Of a stretch of 64,000 bases of DNA, positions 24,184 through 36,632 are shown piece after piece. The notes beneath the pieces are model-generated. The model was not told where the DNA came from, ran no database searches, and saw nothing but the letters and a program-made list of their open reading frames with translations. This DNA is from Ectocarpus siliculosus (taxonomy: Eukaryota; Sar; Phaeophyceae; Ectocarpales; Ectocarpaceae). The translations under genes and the position numbers were made by a program. The DNA lies in assembly GCA_000310025.1 (NCBI GenBank), contig FN649744.1, forward strand, positions 2,310,422 to 2,374,421, in the 5' to 3' direction. Numbering within the stretch: position 1 is the first letter of the stretch; each line of letters begins with the position of its first letter.

Positions 24184-27100
24184 TTACTGTAAAATGAACG
24201 CACCGAATGCGACACCGACCGCTGCCGCAATCGCACCCGCCAGTAGCACCGAGGCATCCCCGTCTTCGGAATGCTTGACGATGGGGTGGACGCACAGCGT
24301 CAACGCCAGCTGAGCCAGGACTGAAGGACAGGAATATAGGACAACCGCCACCGAGAGCGATAACAAACGGGACAAGAGGATTAACGTGTCTGACGATGCG
24401 ATGAGTCTTGATCAGGTGTCGTACTGTTATTAGTCTTTCGAGGCCCCGTAGCCTCGGCTTCGCTTGTTGGCAGTTTGCAAGAACCAACATAAGACGCCCT
24501 CGACAATTGAGACTTTCATTTGTGGCCGAGAGAAATGTCTCCGTTCGTATCAAGAACCAATACAACGTATTCTCCGCAGTCCACAGGTTCTCTCCCCAAG
24601 AAGCAGTTCGGGCAACTCATACATACCGATACGGAATAACAAGGGGATAATGGCTCGAGTAGACGGCCGTTTTGCCCAGGCAAAAACACGTTTTCGTAAC
24701 CTTCTGAACAAGAATGCTCATCGACGGAACACCAAAACTGACTCGACGAAAGTCATCACGCATGAAAAGCAGTACGCCTGCGCCGATCGGTTCCAAATAC
24801 ATTCGGATTCTTTTGAGCGTCGTTCTCCCGCGGGTATGGGCTGAGTGCCTCACGCTTTCGCTCACCTATCCATACGTTAAGTTTTCCCAACAACTGCCCG
24901 TGCGTTTCCCGCGGGCTGAACATGCCCACCATCATGTACGGGAGGCTTTCCGCCAAGGCCAGCGGCACCCCTAGAGCTGCCAAGAGCACGAGCGACAGGG
25001 CCGGCCTGCAGCAGCAGCAGCGTGCAGAGCGAAGCAATGGGCATGGAGCGCGAGAGGGACGGCATGAGGGGAAGCAGGAGCACAACTTCACAGCTTTGAA
25101 ATCCCCCAGCATCGTCTAGCATGAGGGTGCAGCCCAACTTTATTTTTTTGGGCGAGAGTGACACCGACGGCAACGAAACCCACCGGACACAAGTACAGAA
25201 TATGAACTCCACAAAGGGGGGCGGTGTTGGTGCGTAGCGGGTTAGAAACACACCACGAAACACAGCTGTATGGCTCGTCTTTGGCGCCGGCGTAACGTGT
25301 AAACAACCCTCGCGTTGTGCCTCTGCACCACGTCCTAACGGTGCACGATGCTACCTACTGCTGTGCGTTTCTTGGCCCATGCGTTGGGGAGCAACAAGTG
25401 AAAGGAGCGATAGCAGCAACAACCAAGCATGAAACTCAAACCCTCGCGCCCTGTACTCAAGCTGCCTCGCGTGAACGTCTAGACAAAGGACAATGAAGGC
25501 CAAAGATACATGCCGACACGAATCACCCAACGAGGACATTTATTTCTATGCTTCATTTTCGCCATGATCTTCGAGAGAAACAGAAAGAGATAAAGATGAC
25601 ATGGTACAACGCAGTCTATCGTTCTTCAGCTCAGCGGGAGGAACTGAACGGGACCCACTTACGCGGCCGGGCCCGGTCTGAGGAACGCCGCGATCAGGAG
25701 ACAGGTCGCTTGGAAAACGACCGCTGTCAGGAAGGCGCCCCTGAGCCCCGCTGACCGAACTAGGAGGGTCACCGGTCCACAGCCCATGCCGGTAATCACG
25801 ACCGCCTATCGCGGGGGTGACGCATATTGTGGCGAGGTGGTATGCGTGAAGGATGGGCCGAAAGCAAAGGGGCAAGGGCGAAAGCAAAACATCATGTCAA
25901 CCATTGGTGTTTTCGTGACAGCAATTGTGTGCTCGGCATGAAGCACAATTTGTCGGCGGAATAGACCGCCGCGAGAATAGGTATCAAAGTGACATGTATG
26001 CCAAGCGTGTCGGCGGTAGAGATCATCAAAGGTACCTCGTCTGACCGCGATGAGGATCGTGAAACACGGGGAGAGAGCGCTGCGAGTCGTGGGCGCTTTT
26101 TTTTCGGTGCGGGCAATTCCTGACGCCCACATGCACGCAACGGTTGGCGTACACCTACGCTGAAGGCCACAGCCAAGACCGAGCTACAAGCACCCCGTCA
26201 ACGGACATAAGTACTTACCAGCAGGGGGCGAATACATCCCGAAACGGCAAGAATGGCATCGTTCGAAGTCTATGCGGGCAGCGCTCCAACCCTTCAGCGG
26301 ATCATGTAAATGAGATCTTCCCCCGACGACACGCATTCTTGTTCGGTCATTCCGCTCGTTCCCATCGAAAAGAGTGGGTGGGAGGTGTGCACGCGTAACC
26401 CGGCTTTCGGGTGCCAACACGTTGAACAGCACGAACAGATATTATATGCTCCTTGCCTGTGCCGCCAGCCCCACAGATGCCCACGACACGCCGTCCTCGT
26501 AAGCCTTTCTCGAAAATCACGTCAAGCAGAAAGAGGGAACAACACAGCAGGGCGTCAACGACGGGAGGAGAGAACAGAGGGCTGGTTGGTTGCATGCTGG
26601 AACACTGCCAATGTAGACAGTGCCGCAAGCAAGGGAACATCGCCTCAGAACGTAAAAACGAGGCAAGAGTCGTCCACCACTTGAGGGAACTCTACTTGTC
26701 GATCTACCTGGCGTTGTGGACTACAATGGACGAGACAAGAATGGTCAACTCAGAAATGAAACACGCACGCTGGTAAAAGCTGCAATCATCATAAATAGCG
26801 CAAAGAACAAAACAAGCTTGGTCGAAATCGCGGCAAGCAACCTACAAGGAATGAGTGTGTGGCACAAGCAAGGTCTTCCCGGGGACAAACGGGAACTTGC
26901 GAAACAATAATCGAACATATATCTTCTCTCGCAGGGTGGGCACGGAAACACAAAACCAATTGGCTGGCGGTGCGGGAGAGGACGGCCAAAAACATGCCAT
27001 GTTCTATGTGGATTCTGACTGGGGCTAGGAAATGTGTCGAGTCGCTGCGTGTCTGCTCTCTGAGATGATGACGCTCTCTGCCTGCTTTCAAAGGGGCGTG

Positions 27101-30100
27101 CTTGTGTTGCAAAGCAAGCACCTGGTGGCCTTCTTCCCCTTTCGCGGCCGAAGGGTCTCCGCCGAATATGTCGACTCCAACCCAATCGCTGCCAAAAATG
27201 AAGATGGCGAACCTGGCAGAAGGGGGATTCGAAATGGGGAGGGATGGCCGTCATCAACGCCAGGCATGCACCGACTTGGGACACGAAAAAGATACCGAGC
27301 TGGGCTACGCCACGAACAGAAAACTGAAAACGCGACAACAATTGAGTGATGTGCCGGTAGCTTTTTGCTACGAGAAATTTCCAGTGATCGGTCGCATTCC
27401 TCAAGACATAAATTGCAAAATGGGGCGACCGGCGCAGGTGCAACAGCAGAAATCCACACGAGGCTGGCGAAACGGGAGTAGGATGTACCACAGCTGTTTC
27501 AATTGTCGAAACGCAACGTATTGGCGCATTCTGACGACACTCGAACCACGCTGCAGAGACACAAGATGCAACAATCTGCAGGCCACCGGTAGCGAGAAGT
27601 TTCGGGTTGTATTCGTTCGATCACTGCTTAACCAACCAACAAACTGTGCAAATAGCCGTACATCCGTTCCCACGGAACAGTCGGGATATCAACACCAGGA
27701 AACACATCGCTGAGATTTTTCAACGTAGTTTGGCGTCTTTTTCCGTGCTCTACTTACCAGCCAACCCAGGAAAAGAACAGCAGCAGGCACACCGGCAGCA
27801 ACCAGGGCGGGACGGAGTAGAAGAGTGCCATATCCAGCAGCTTTCCCTGCGCGCGTTGGGGAACAAACAGGCATGCCGAACAACAGCATAGGGGCGCGAC
27901 ATGGCAGACAGATCACGTTAGGCACTGATTATAGTCAGTTCCTCATCAAGCGGGGCGATTTCTTTTACGAGGTCTATGGCCCACCGACCACGGCATGCGT
28001 TTACATGAGTGCACACCCCCTCCTCCACCCCCGACCCCGCCTAAATCATGTACGTCGGAGCCCACCTTGAAGGAGGTGCGAGATGGTGGCAACACCGCCG
28101 CCATTTCCGCCGAGCCTCCCCCCCATGACTCTTCCTCCAAGCTCCCGGTGCCGTCGACGTCTACAGTAGCGCTTATCTTCCCGACTTCGCCCCTCAAAGG
28201 CGCAGGTTGACCCCCGCGAACGCCTCCAAAAGCCTTCAAGTCGCTGTTGTTCGACTCCCGCTCGTTCGTTGCCATCTGCTTCGGAATCTCCTCTTCCAAG
28301 TGACTTCGGGGCCCAACATCCCCCTCTTCTTGCCCACGATCAACTGTGCAAACATCCGCACTCTCTCCGCCGTTAACTACAATGCTGGCGGTATTGGTGA
28401 CAACGGCTGTGTCGCCAGTGGACCTCGACACAGCAGCATCATGGGGCCCTCCTAGTTGGAAATGTTGCAGCAGCTGCGGACGCTGCCGCTCCTGCCACTC
28501 TCCGTTGCCCCCTCCCTCGATAACGGTGTACGGCGGAGATCCGCCTCGCTTTGTAGCGAGAGCTCGCGGCCGCTCCATCCGGAACGCCTGACGGAAGCAT
28601 GTTATTATCACACACGGAGGGAGCATGCGATGTGACACATTCGGGCGAGACGCACCACGCAAAATAGGTACAGCAGAGCGGATTGACCTGCACTTGGCGG
28701 AAGCAGGTGGACCTTTGGTCGAGAACGAAGAAGACGTGGAAACGCTGTTGGAGACGTTCAAGACCATTTCCTGTTGCATTCGATGGACACGGTGTTCGAG
28801 GAGGTGTCGTATGGTATGCAGATCGGGCCCACCCGTATGTCAGCATCACACAGTGGCACGTTCTTTACGGAAACGACGCCACCACGAACGTCGACCAAAT
28901 ACTAACTGTCATTTATCTTCGTCCATTGGCACAACATCGTAGCGGATACGCTGACGCACCTCCCTGGTAGTCACCGCCGACGCCGCGAGCAGAACAAGCG
29001 CCGCCACCCAGAAATCTACGCAAGATTTCCAAAAGGCCCCTGGAGGGAAGCCTAGCAACGCAGCCGCGTCAACAGCACCGAAGCCATAACCTAAAACGTG
29101 AAGAGGCGGGCGGGAATCCGAACACAAGAGGCAATAGGAAATCATCTAGTTGTTCGGCTCTTGTCCAGGTGGTTCCCCTAATTGACGATGAAGGAAAGCT
29201 GCGGTTGCTACCGTTATTTCTGTTCGAAATGTTGTTGACGTTGTAGGTGTACGAGATTGTGGCTGTTGTGCATGCAATTTGCCGTCGTCATGACATTCTT
29301 CGGAGCGAGCGATTGATAGACGCAAGGAAAACACAAAGCAGTTTCCCCAAACCTTGCACCCGCAAACCATTCCTCTGCCCAAAATTCATTGCTGGAATAC
29401 CCACCGGGAGGGCAGCACAACGCTCGCTTACACAGCATTCTCCGGGATTCGGCAACTTTTAACGGAACCGACCCCGATGAAAAGGTTGGTTGCTGCCCCA
29501 CGCACCAATTATAGGAACCAGGTGCGACAACTGTTGACAACTTGCGGTCGCCGAACAAGAGCGCAGACGGACGGCCCCAAGGTGAAAAACTCACCCAGGA
29601 AAGTGCCGGCGCCGTAGCTGATAATAATCACGGTGTTCGCCTCCGGCTGACGAGACGGGAAGGGTGGCAGGCGGCGGGTGCCGAGGGACCAGCACGAGGG
29701 GAGGCATGTATGACAAGCACTACCGTCTCATTTTCTCTTTCATGCGGGTATAAGAGTAGACACGTGTGGAGGAGAAATCTCACTGCGGCAAACGAAGAAG
29801 TGCCTCTTGCGTGGCTCAGCGTAAGCAAGAGCTGTTTGGCGCAACGCGGTTGCTTGATTTTGCCACTACTGCTTCGCCGGAGTGGTAAAAACTCTGCCCC
29901 TCACTTCCCCCCTCTCCGCGTCGAAACCTACCAATTTCCCAAAACAAGGTAGGCTGCCGGATCTAGCGCAGGCCGACGCGAGAACCGGAGCGGCCGCAAG
30001 GCTTCCCCCTCGCTTCCTTCGAGAAGAGCGCCACAAAGTGGCGGAGTCAAGGCACACTACTAGACAGGAAGAAGCCCCGTCCAGTCCAAGACAAATGAGG

Positions 30101-32241
30101 CAACAACCGATACCTGCCCTCCTTTCCTCTTGCCAGGGGTCCGAAAAAATAAAACGGGCGTGTTTTTCAAAAGAGATGGCTTCGGGGGTTTTACCTGTTG
30201 CTGGGGCGGAGCACAATCCGCCACAATAGCCCGGATGGCAACCAGGGACGCGTTCATCGCAAGGTCAAGAGCCCAAAGGGCGAAGACAGCCAGCCCCGTG
30301 CCGGCAGCCTCCTCACTATCGCATTCACAGTATACGTCGCGAAGCGGTCATCGGGAGTGGCAGTGAGCAATAACGGCTAACTTGCTTGACACCGAGTGTG
30401 TACGGGGGGTGGTAGGGGGTAGCGTGAGCTCAGCAGGCGCCCGTTAAAGTTTGATAGAGCGGGTCTCCTTGAACGCAAGGTTGGCGAGGGCATATTTACC
30501 CATGCAACATGCCCACATGCCGCTGAGCGCCTCCAAGACGACGTGGGTATCACCAATGCCACGCATCAGAGACTGACGGCAGAGCCCGATGCACGAACTA
30601 CGCAAGAAAACACTCACTCTTGCGACCCGAGAAGGCACACTCGACCTGGGCCAACTATTTCAAGGTCACTCTATCGATTTTAGCAAGGCCGTCAACATCA
30701 TAAAGACGGTGGCTCTTCGGAAAGAGTCCGCCTCTCAAGAAACATGCAGACATCGATTTTGATCTAAGGTTCGGGGGTCAGTATTGTGGATACAGTTCCC
30801 GACAAGGCGAACAAATTGTTGTGGTGGCCTTTGCCTGCCCACCTCTCTTGCCAATCATAGTCGAGACTAGATAAACCTCCACGCATCCTTTCTCTGGCAC
30901 AAAATGAGAATATGACTTCGAGAAAAACCAAGCCGGGAATGAAAATGCCAAAACCTTACCTGTGGCTGGTGCCACTGCTGCTGCTGCCGCTGCTGCTGCT
31001 ACCGCTGCCGCCTGTCAGATGCCTGCACACCGCACCGGCCGCCGGCAGAAGCACCAGAGACGCGGCCATGATGATCGTGCCCACCGCGAAGAAAAAGCTG
31101 CGCTGGCCCTGACCCTCTCGGTGGTCGGAAATCACGCCAACAACGGGCTGATGAAGTCGGTGTCGGGTGGTCGCGATGGCGGCGGCGTTGATGTGGGTGG
31201 TGCGTCGATCCGCAGAGAAAGGGCGTAAAGGGGCACGGACAAGTGAGAAGAATCGGAAAAACCCGTTTGGCGATTGGCATGCAACAGTACCGCCAGCAGC
31301 CTGCTATTATAGCGCTAAATAGCGGCAGCTAAACACACGCAGCAGATGCCACAGCTGACAGAAGCTACCGCTACCACGGGTAAAGGTGGAATCCAAAGGC
31401 CTGCCATCGACCATATCATCTCCGAAACAACGATACGGACCCCACCATCAAGCCCACTGCCCACTAGCAACACCGCCAACAACACCACCTAGACACCCAA
31501 GACGGAGTTCGAGGTCAAGGCCGATACAATCTCAACCTCCGCCGCCAACTCCTCGCCACAACAACCACGGGAATAAAAATACCCTGCAGCAACCACCCAA
31601 GTAAGCTGTATCCGAAAAGAAACATTCCTCTGACACTGCCGCATGACCCCTCGCCTGCACTAAGAGCCCTGAAAGAGGCCCGGCGAGCCACACGAAGCCC
31701 AGGTCGGCGGGATCGACGCCGTAGACATCACGGAAGAGGGGCGTCGTGAGTACAGTCTGGGCGCAGGAAGAGACGGAGGGAACAGAGCGGCACACGTCAA
31801 CTCTTCTCTCCCAGTCTATAGGGTTGGTCGGCATCGAGAAACCGAGATGTAAATCTTCATACGTACAGGGTATGATATTTTTGATCGTGAATAAATAGAG
31901 GCGTTTTTCCGCCTACGAAATCCCCCTCAAAAGAAGGCACGTACGTGGGGTGACGAAACCACTGGGCGAGTATCGGAAACCACGGTTATGCGCATGTCTT
32001 GTGCACGGGGCCAACGTGCAAAACCAATTACGCTGGACACCATGTGCTCTGCTCAAGTGACGAGGTCAATCGAAATCGGTGCCATCATCCGCACCTTCGT
32101 GGCCCAGCCGAACATGAGCCCAAGCATGCCGCAGGCTATCCGGAGCAGCTGGCCCTTCGTCAACTCCGGCGGTGCGTCGGCACGGGCATCAGCACCGCCA
32201 GCATGGCCATGACGTCCAGCTTGTCTCGGGGCTCGCGAGTC
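24184..32241 (-). CDS. SLC45 / plant SUC-like sugar transporter (MFS), 15 exons
   Basis: Predicted proton-coupled sugar transporter of the SLC45/sucrose-transporter branch. Minus-strand exons, all in phase: 32241-32095, 31756-31655, 31147-30960, 30315-30195, 29646-29595, 29090-28960, 28587-28066, 27846-27758, 27212-27122, 26504-26457, 26269-26219, 26119-26036, 25805-25663, 25005-24866 and 24320-24184 (stop TAA). These give about 681 residues. Family hallmarks occur in order: FGWATK in TM1; VWLAGPLSGLLVQ|PVVGVISD in TM2 and its loop; ALWALDLAMNAS in TM4; GYGFGAVDA in TM5; a 174-residue hydrophilic central loop (28587-28066) between TM6 and TM7; FFSWVGW|FAIFIFGSDWVG then FGGDPS in TM7; YEDGVSW in TM8; LGVPLALAESLPYMMVG near TM11. 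Two introns seem to use GC donors (after 31655 and after 26457). The start codon lies upstream in an exon I could not find. Substrate is unproven. Confidence 0.9.
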
Positions 32242-34381
32242 CTGTCGAAGAATCAACAGCCGTTTGACTTCACATGGCACTTACAACTCTTGTGCTGAAT
32301 CTTGCTGGCAGGTGTTCAGAGTCAGAGGAAGAAGGACCTCACAGACGTACCGCCTCTTTGTCCAAGCCATGGGTACAGCAACTCTCCCTGTGGATACAGC
32401 GACATACAAAGGTGCTGCGAGAGCGTTCGTTGATCAGGTACCGGTAAGAAAGGGGTGTGTAAACATGAAGGCGAGGTGGTGGGCACCAACACCGTTCCCT
32501 GCTAACGCAGTGCGCAGCAACGAAGGTGTAGTGTTCAACGTGATGTTACGGGTAAAATATAAGCAGCAGCAAGCCAACAGGTAGACATAATGCGCGCCGC
32601 AGAACACAGCGGAGCGTGTTAACTGCAACATCAATGCACCTTGTACAAAGGCGCCGTAACAAACCACCACAACAGCTTCTGACGTTCTTACAAACCTGCC
32701 GGCGATGTCCCCCTTGCTGCCACCGGTTGCCAACATCACCGCCACCGTCGCTGACGGAAGAACTCATCGCCTGCACCATCGGGCCCACCAGTGTAGCCAC
32801 AGAGCCTTGCCGAAAGCATTCAGCCAAGTTAGAGCAATCCTACAAAAAACAAGTCCAGCGCGGCGAGTGTAGGCTCGACGATAATATCGAGTTCTGCAAG
32901 AATACTGCTGCTGTTGTCGATTTTCGAGTTATGGCCAACTTCCACACACGTATGCAGAGTAGTCGTAGGCTACTCCATATCCACCTCCGAGTGCGTAGAG
33001 GTCTGGTGAGGCTGGTTGATGCGTCGAGGCGCGTGTGAAACTCAGGACTTTGGTTGCCTCATGGCAGACGAGTTCGCCTTATCTCCGGAGATTTACACCC
33101 CATTGTACGGCACCCCCCCCTCCCCTCTAATCCGTCATCGTTCAGCATGATCAGTCAGCCAGCACAGATGCACACAGCATTGCACCACGACCTGATGACA
33201 CGTGGTACGAAACATAGATGCGTGCATCATAGCCACGAATCGCCGTATGCCGCACTGATAGTGGCCATGGCGATGACGGTGACGGCAACATCTGCTGGTG
33301 CAGCAGGGAGCTGTGTCACAGGAGCTGCTACTTGCACTCCGCCTTTCTACAGCAGCAGCAGCAGGGGCATCAACACGAATTGCTTGCTGGCGTTTGGAGC
33401 GGTCGCGAAGCCCACAAGTAGGTTTGGCGCCGGGGGAGGCCGTGAAGTTGCAGCGAAGCACCGGGTTCAGGTGGGTGGGCGGTCCATGTGCGTCGGAGCT
33501 TCCAAACACTCCGGGAGCAGTATCATGTTCAGCCTGCTGTGTTGGCTTGTTCCAGCGACCAGGACATACGGAGTACGCGGCATGTTTGAGGGCAAGCATA
33601 CCTTACACCTTACCCCCGGTCGTTCCTCTCATAGTAAATTAGCAGCGAGAGAAGATCCCATACTTCTGCCCAATATGCCTTACGCCGACGATGGCGTCAG
33701 GCCTGCTGAATGGCGTCAGACTTAATGCCTGTCCGGTGTTTGGTACGCGGCCGCTTTTTTCTTGCTCTGACTCTCTCCTCGAGACGCCAAACAGCAGTTC
33801 TTGTTTGCGTATGCCCTCTTGGGTGCTTGCCGTGGAGACATGCATGCGGCAGGCTCAAGCTTTTGTACCCACCACAATCTGGTTCTCATCGTCGCTCAGA
33901 CCGTGCGCTGCTTGGACGCTGCCTATGCAACACGACTGCAGTAGTGCCGGCCAGCTTGGAAAGAGGCGTAACCGCCAGAGGGGTGTACAGCACCTGCTCA
34001 ACACAGCCGCCTTTTGAGTTTTATGGTCGATTGATGTTTTGCTTCGAAGCAAGCAAGGTGCTCGAGACAACCAAAAGCGGATGCGAACACCAGCCCGCTG
34101 TGCTACCCCCTCCCCCCACGACCTATATCCACTGCAGCAGATCGCGGCTGATGTCGAAACGCCGCAAGAAAGTCGTTGCCTTCAGGCCGCAGAAGGGACG
34201 AGATGCGAGGTGTACTCACCCCAGAACGCAACAACTGCAATGCATGATAATGAGAGTATAGTACACGTACGCGTTGCCCCTACACCTCCCAATACATCAC
34301 GACTGCAATGCATGGCAAAATGAGAGTACACCCACCCTATTTTTCCCCTACACGTTTTTTCATGTCGACCAGACCTTGTCG
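32242..34381. other. Divergent intergenic region, no gene assigned
   Basis: It separates the minus-strand transporter from the plus-strand HAD gene. The first coding exon of the transporter should be here, because exon 32241-32095 begins at a splice acceptor and has no usable in-frame ATG before TM1. Open frames in this stretch have no recognisable domain. Short CAG-rich tracts occur near 33350. Confidence 0.4.
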
Positions 34382-36601
34382 ATGAAGCTCGCCGCGGCTC
34401 CGGTGCGGACACCATCGGCCACTGGCGCCGCCATAGGAGGAGACTCGACCGCAGTCTCTCCGTCTCACTCCTCCGTTCGCCGACGGCGTCGCCGCCGCCC
34501 GACAAGCATCGGCGAACGCGGCGGCGGCAGTGCAGCAGAAGGTGGGGTGCTTAGCGTTGGCGGCACCAACATCGGTATCGGTATTGGCACCGGCAGCAGT
34601 GAGAGCAACCCTACCACTGTAAGCTGGACGGGCGGCGGCGGCGGTAGCATGGAAAGCCTCGAACAAAAAATCACGGGGAGTTCCGTGAACGGGATAGGAG
34701 GGGGCGTTGTTTTCCCGGAGTCCGCATGGGTAGGGCGTGGTCGTCCTGGCGCAGTATGGGCTCCAGGGTTGGGTGGAATCAGCGGCAGAAGCGGTAGCGG
34801 CGGCGGCGGCGGCTTCGCCGTCGGCGGTCTAGACGGTGGGCGTGTGCGCGGGACGGGGGTAGTGACGGGGGGGTGGCACCCCGCGGCGGAGCCGACCGAG
34901 GACGAGAACGACAGCTCGCACCACGACAACTGGAAGAAGATGAGAGTGGAGGAACTCATCAAGGACCCATTCCTGACCCCCGGAAGGTGAGGTGTTTATT
35001 TTCATAGTGTCGGCGCAACAGACCTACAGTTTGCGCCCTCACCCAAGATACTGTAGTTTTGGCAGATTGCTGGGGTTCTTAGTTCCTACAGGACTGTGCT
35101 ACATATGGCCGTTTGTAGGTTATAGTCTAGGTTCCTTTTACCAGGCTCATTGTTTTACGTCCAAGTTGTTATGTGCCGGCGCAAACTGTTTGCGTCGGGC
35201 AAGGCACCGTTACTTTCGACCCTGCTGCCTCCATCTCTCGCCGGGGTGTCTCACCCGAGATGACGGCAGTTTTGGGCTAGAAAATCGAGGCGGAATGTGA
35301 GGATTCAGCATGTTCCGTGATCCTAGACGGAAAGATAGTTTCGATACACGCTGGCCGCAATTATGGTGCTCGTGCGTTTGCTCACACCCGTGCACCATTT
35401 GAATCTCGATTTTTATTTTGTGTGGATTTTCTTAGATGCGGGGGGGGGGCGGGGGGCGTAGAGCGGGGCAGAGCTCATGGAAGTATGTGTCCCGAGCAAC
35501 AATGGAGAGTATGACACATGAACAAATGGGGGCTTGGGTGCAGATTGGCCTTTGTACGGTTTCCTCGGCCGCACTTGCTTCTCTGAGCGCCCTTGCGTCG
35601 TCGTGCTCACACGCTTCATGTGCGGACCGTGCTGTTGGCGGATTGACTATATAGTGGAAGAATCGTCTCAATGCCCTGTTTTGACCGCCGTTCAACGCCC
35701 TAGTACCTAGCGTCTCCCGTTGACTCGACCCCACTGCCCTCTTGCCACGCTCTTCTCGCCGGTCAACGCGTGCGTGGGTGGGTTGCCATAAATGGGTCTT
35801 GCCGGGTGTCGGTCGCGGATACGACGACACCGTTGCAGGATCAACGAGATCATGGACCCCAACAACATCCAGCGGCACCAGTACCACACCAACCCCGACT
35901 CGTCGTACGGGGCAGTGTTCCAGCTGGACACGCTGGTAGACGTTATACCGGGCCTCATTTACCCAGCATGGCTAGAGGTGATTTTGGGTTTCCGCCGCCA
36001 AGCATGGCGTGTTTTGTGCCGTTAGAAACTTGTCATTGTTGTTGACATTTTGTTGTACACTGATTCTAGCCTGATGTCCTGGTGATTGTCGCCTCCTGTT
36101 CCATCTATCCTGCGCTGCTCACGTGGTATTTTTTTTGTTGTTGGAAAACTAATGACACAATAGAAGAAACCACTCGTTTGAGACAATTCTCACGTGACAT
36201 TTGTTGGAATTTCCATACATGTAGCGAGGTCTGGATGACACCTGCTGAACTCCGGGCTATTGCGAGTCTTGGGAGTGTCGAAGGAACCTGACCAACCATA
36301 CCTTACATCGAAAGTGCTCTTGTTGGCGCCGGTGGAGGTGTTGCAGTGTGTTGCGGCTTTCAGTTGTTCCAAGATGCGTCCAGGCGCCTTTTTTCCGGGC
36401 GCGTGTCAGGCAGGTGTGCATTGGGTTGCTCCTACACGGAGTTGCGTCGCGTCCTGCGCTAGAACATGTTGTTTCTTCCCTAACGAAGGTCACCGTCAGC
36501 AGGGGGGCCCGCTCCTGCCAGCCTTGATTTAACGCGCTAACTGGCTGGTTGTTACCCTTAACCAATCAAACTGAATGCCAACGTTATTTTCCATCAGAAC
36601 G

Positions 36602-36632
<31 letters not shown>

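Noticed and set aside
27401-27673. 90-codon minus-strand frame within the transporter locus
   Set aside because: It lies in the intron between exons 27846-27758 and 27212-27122, which join in phase across TM7.
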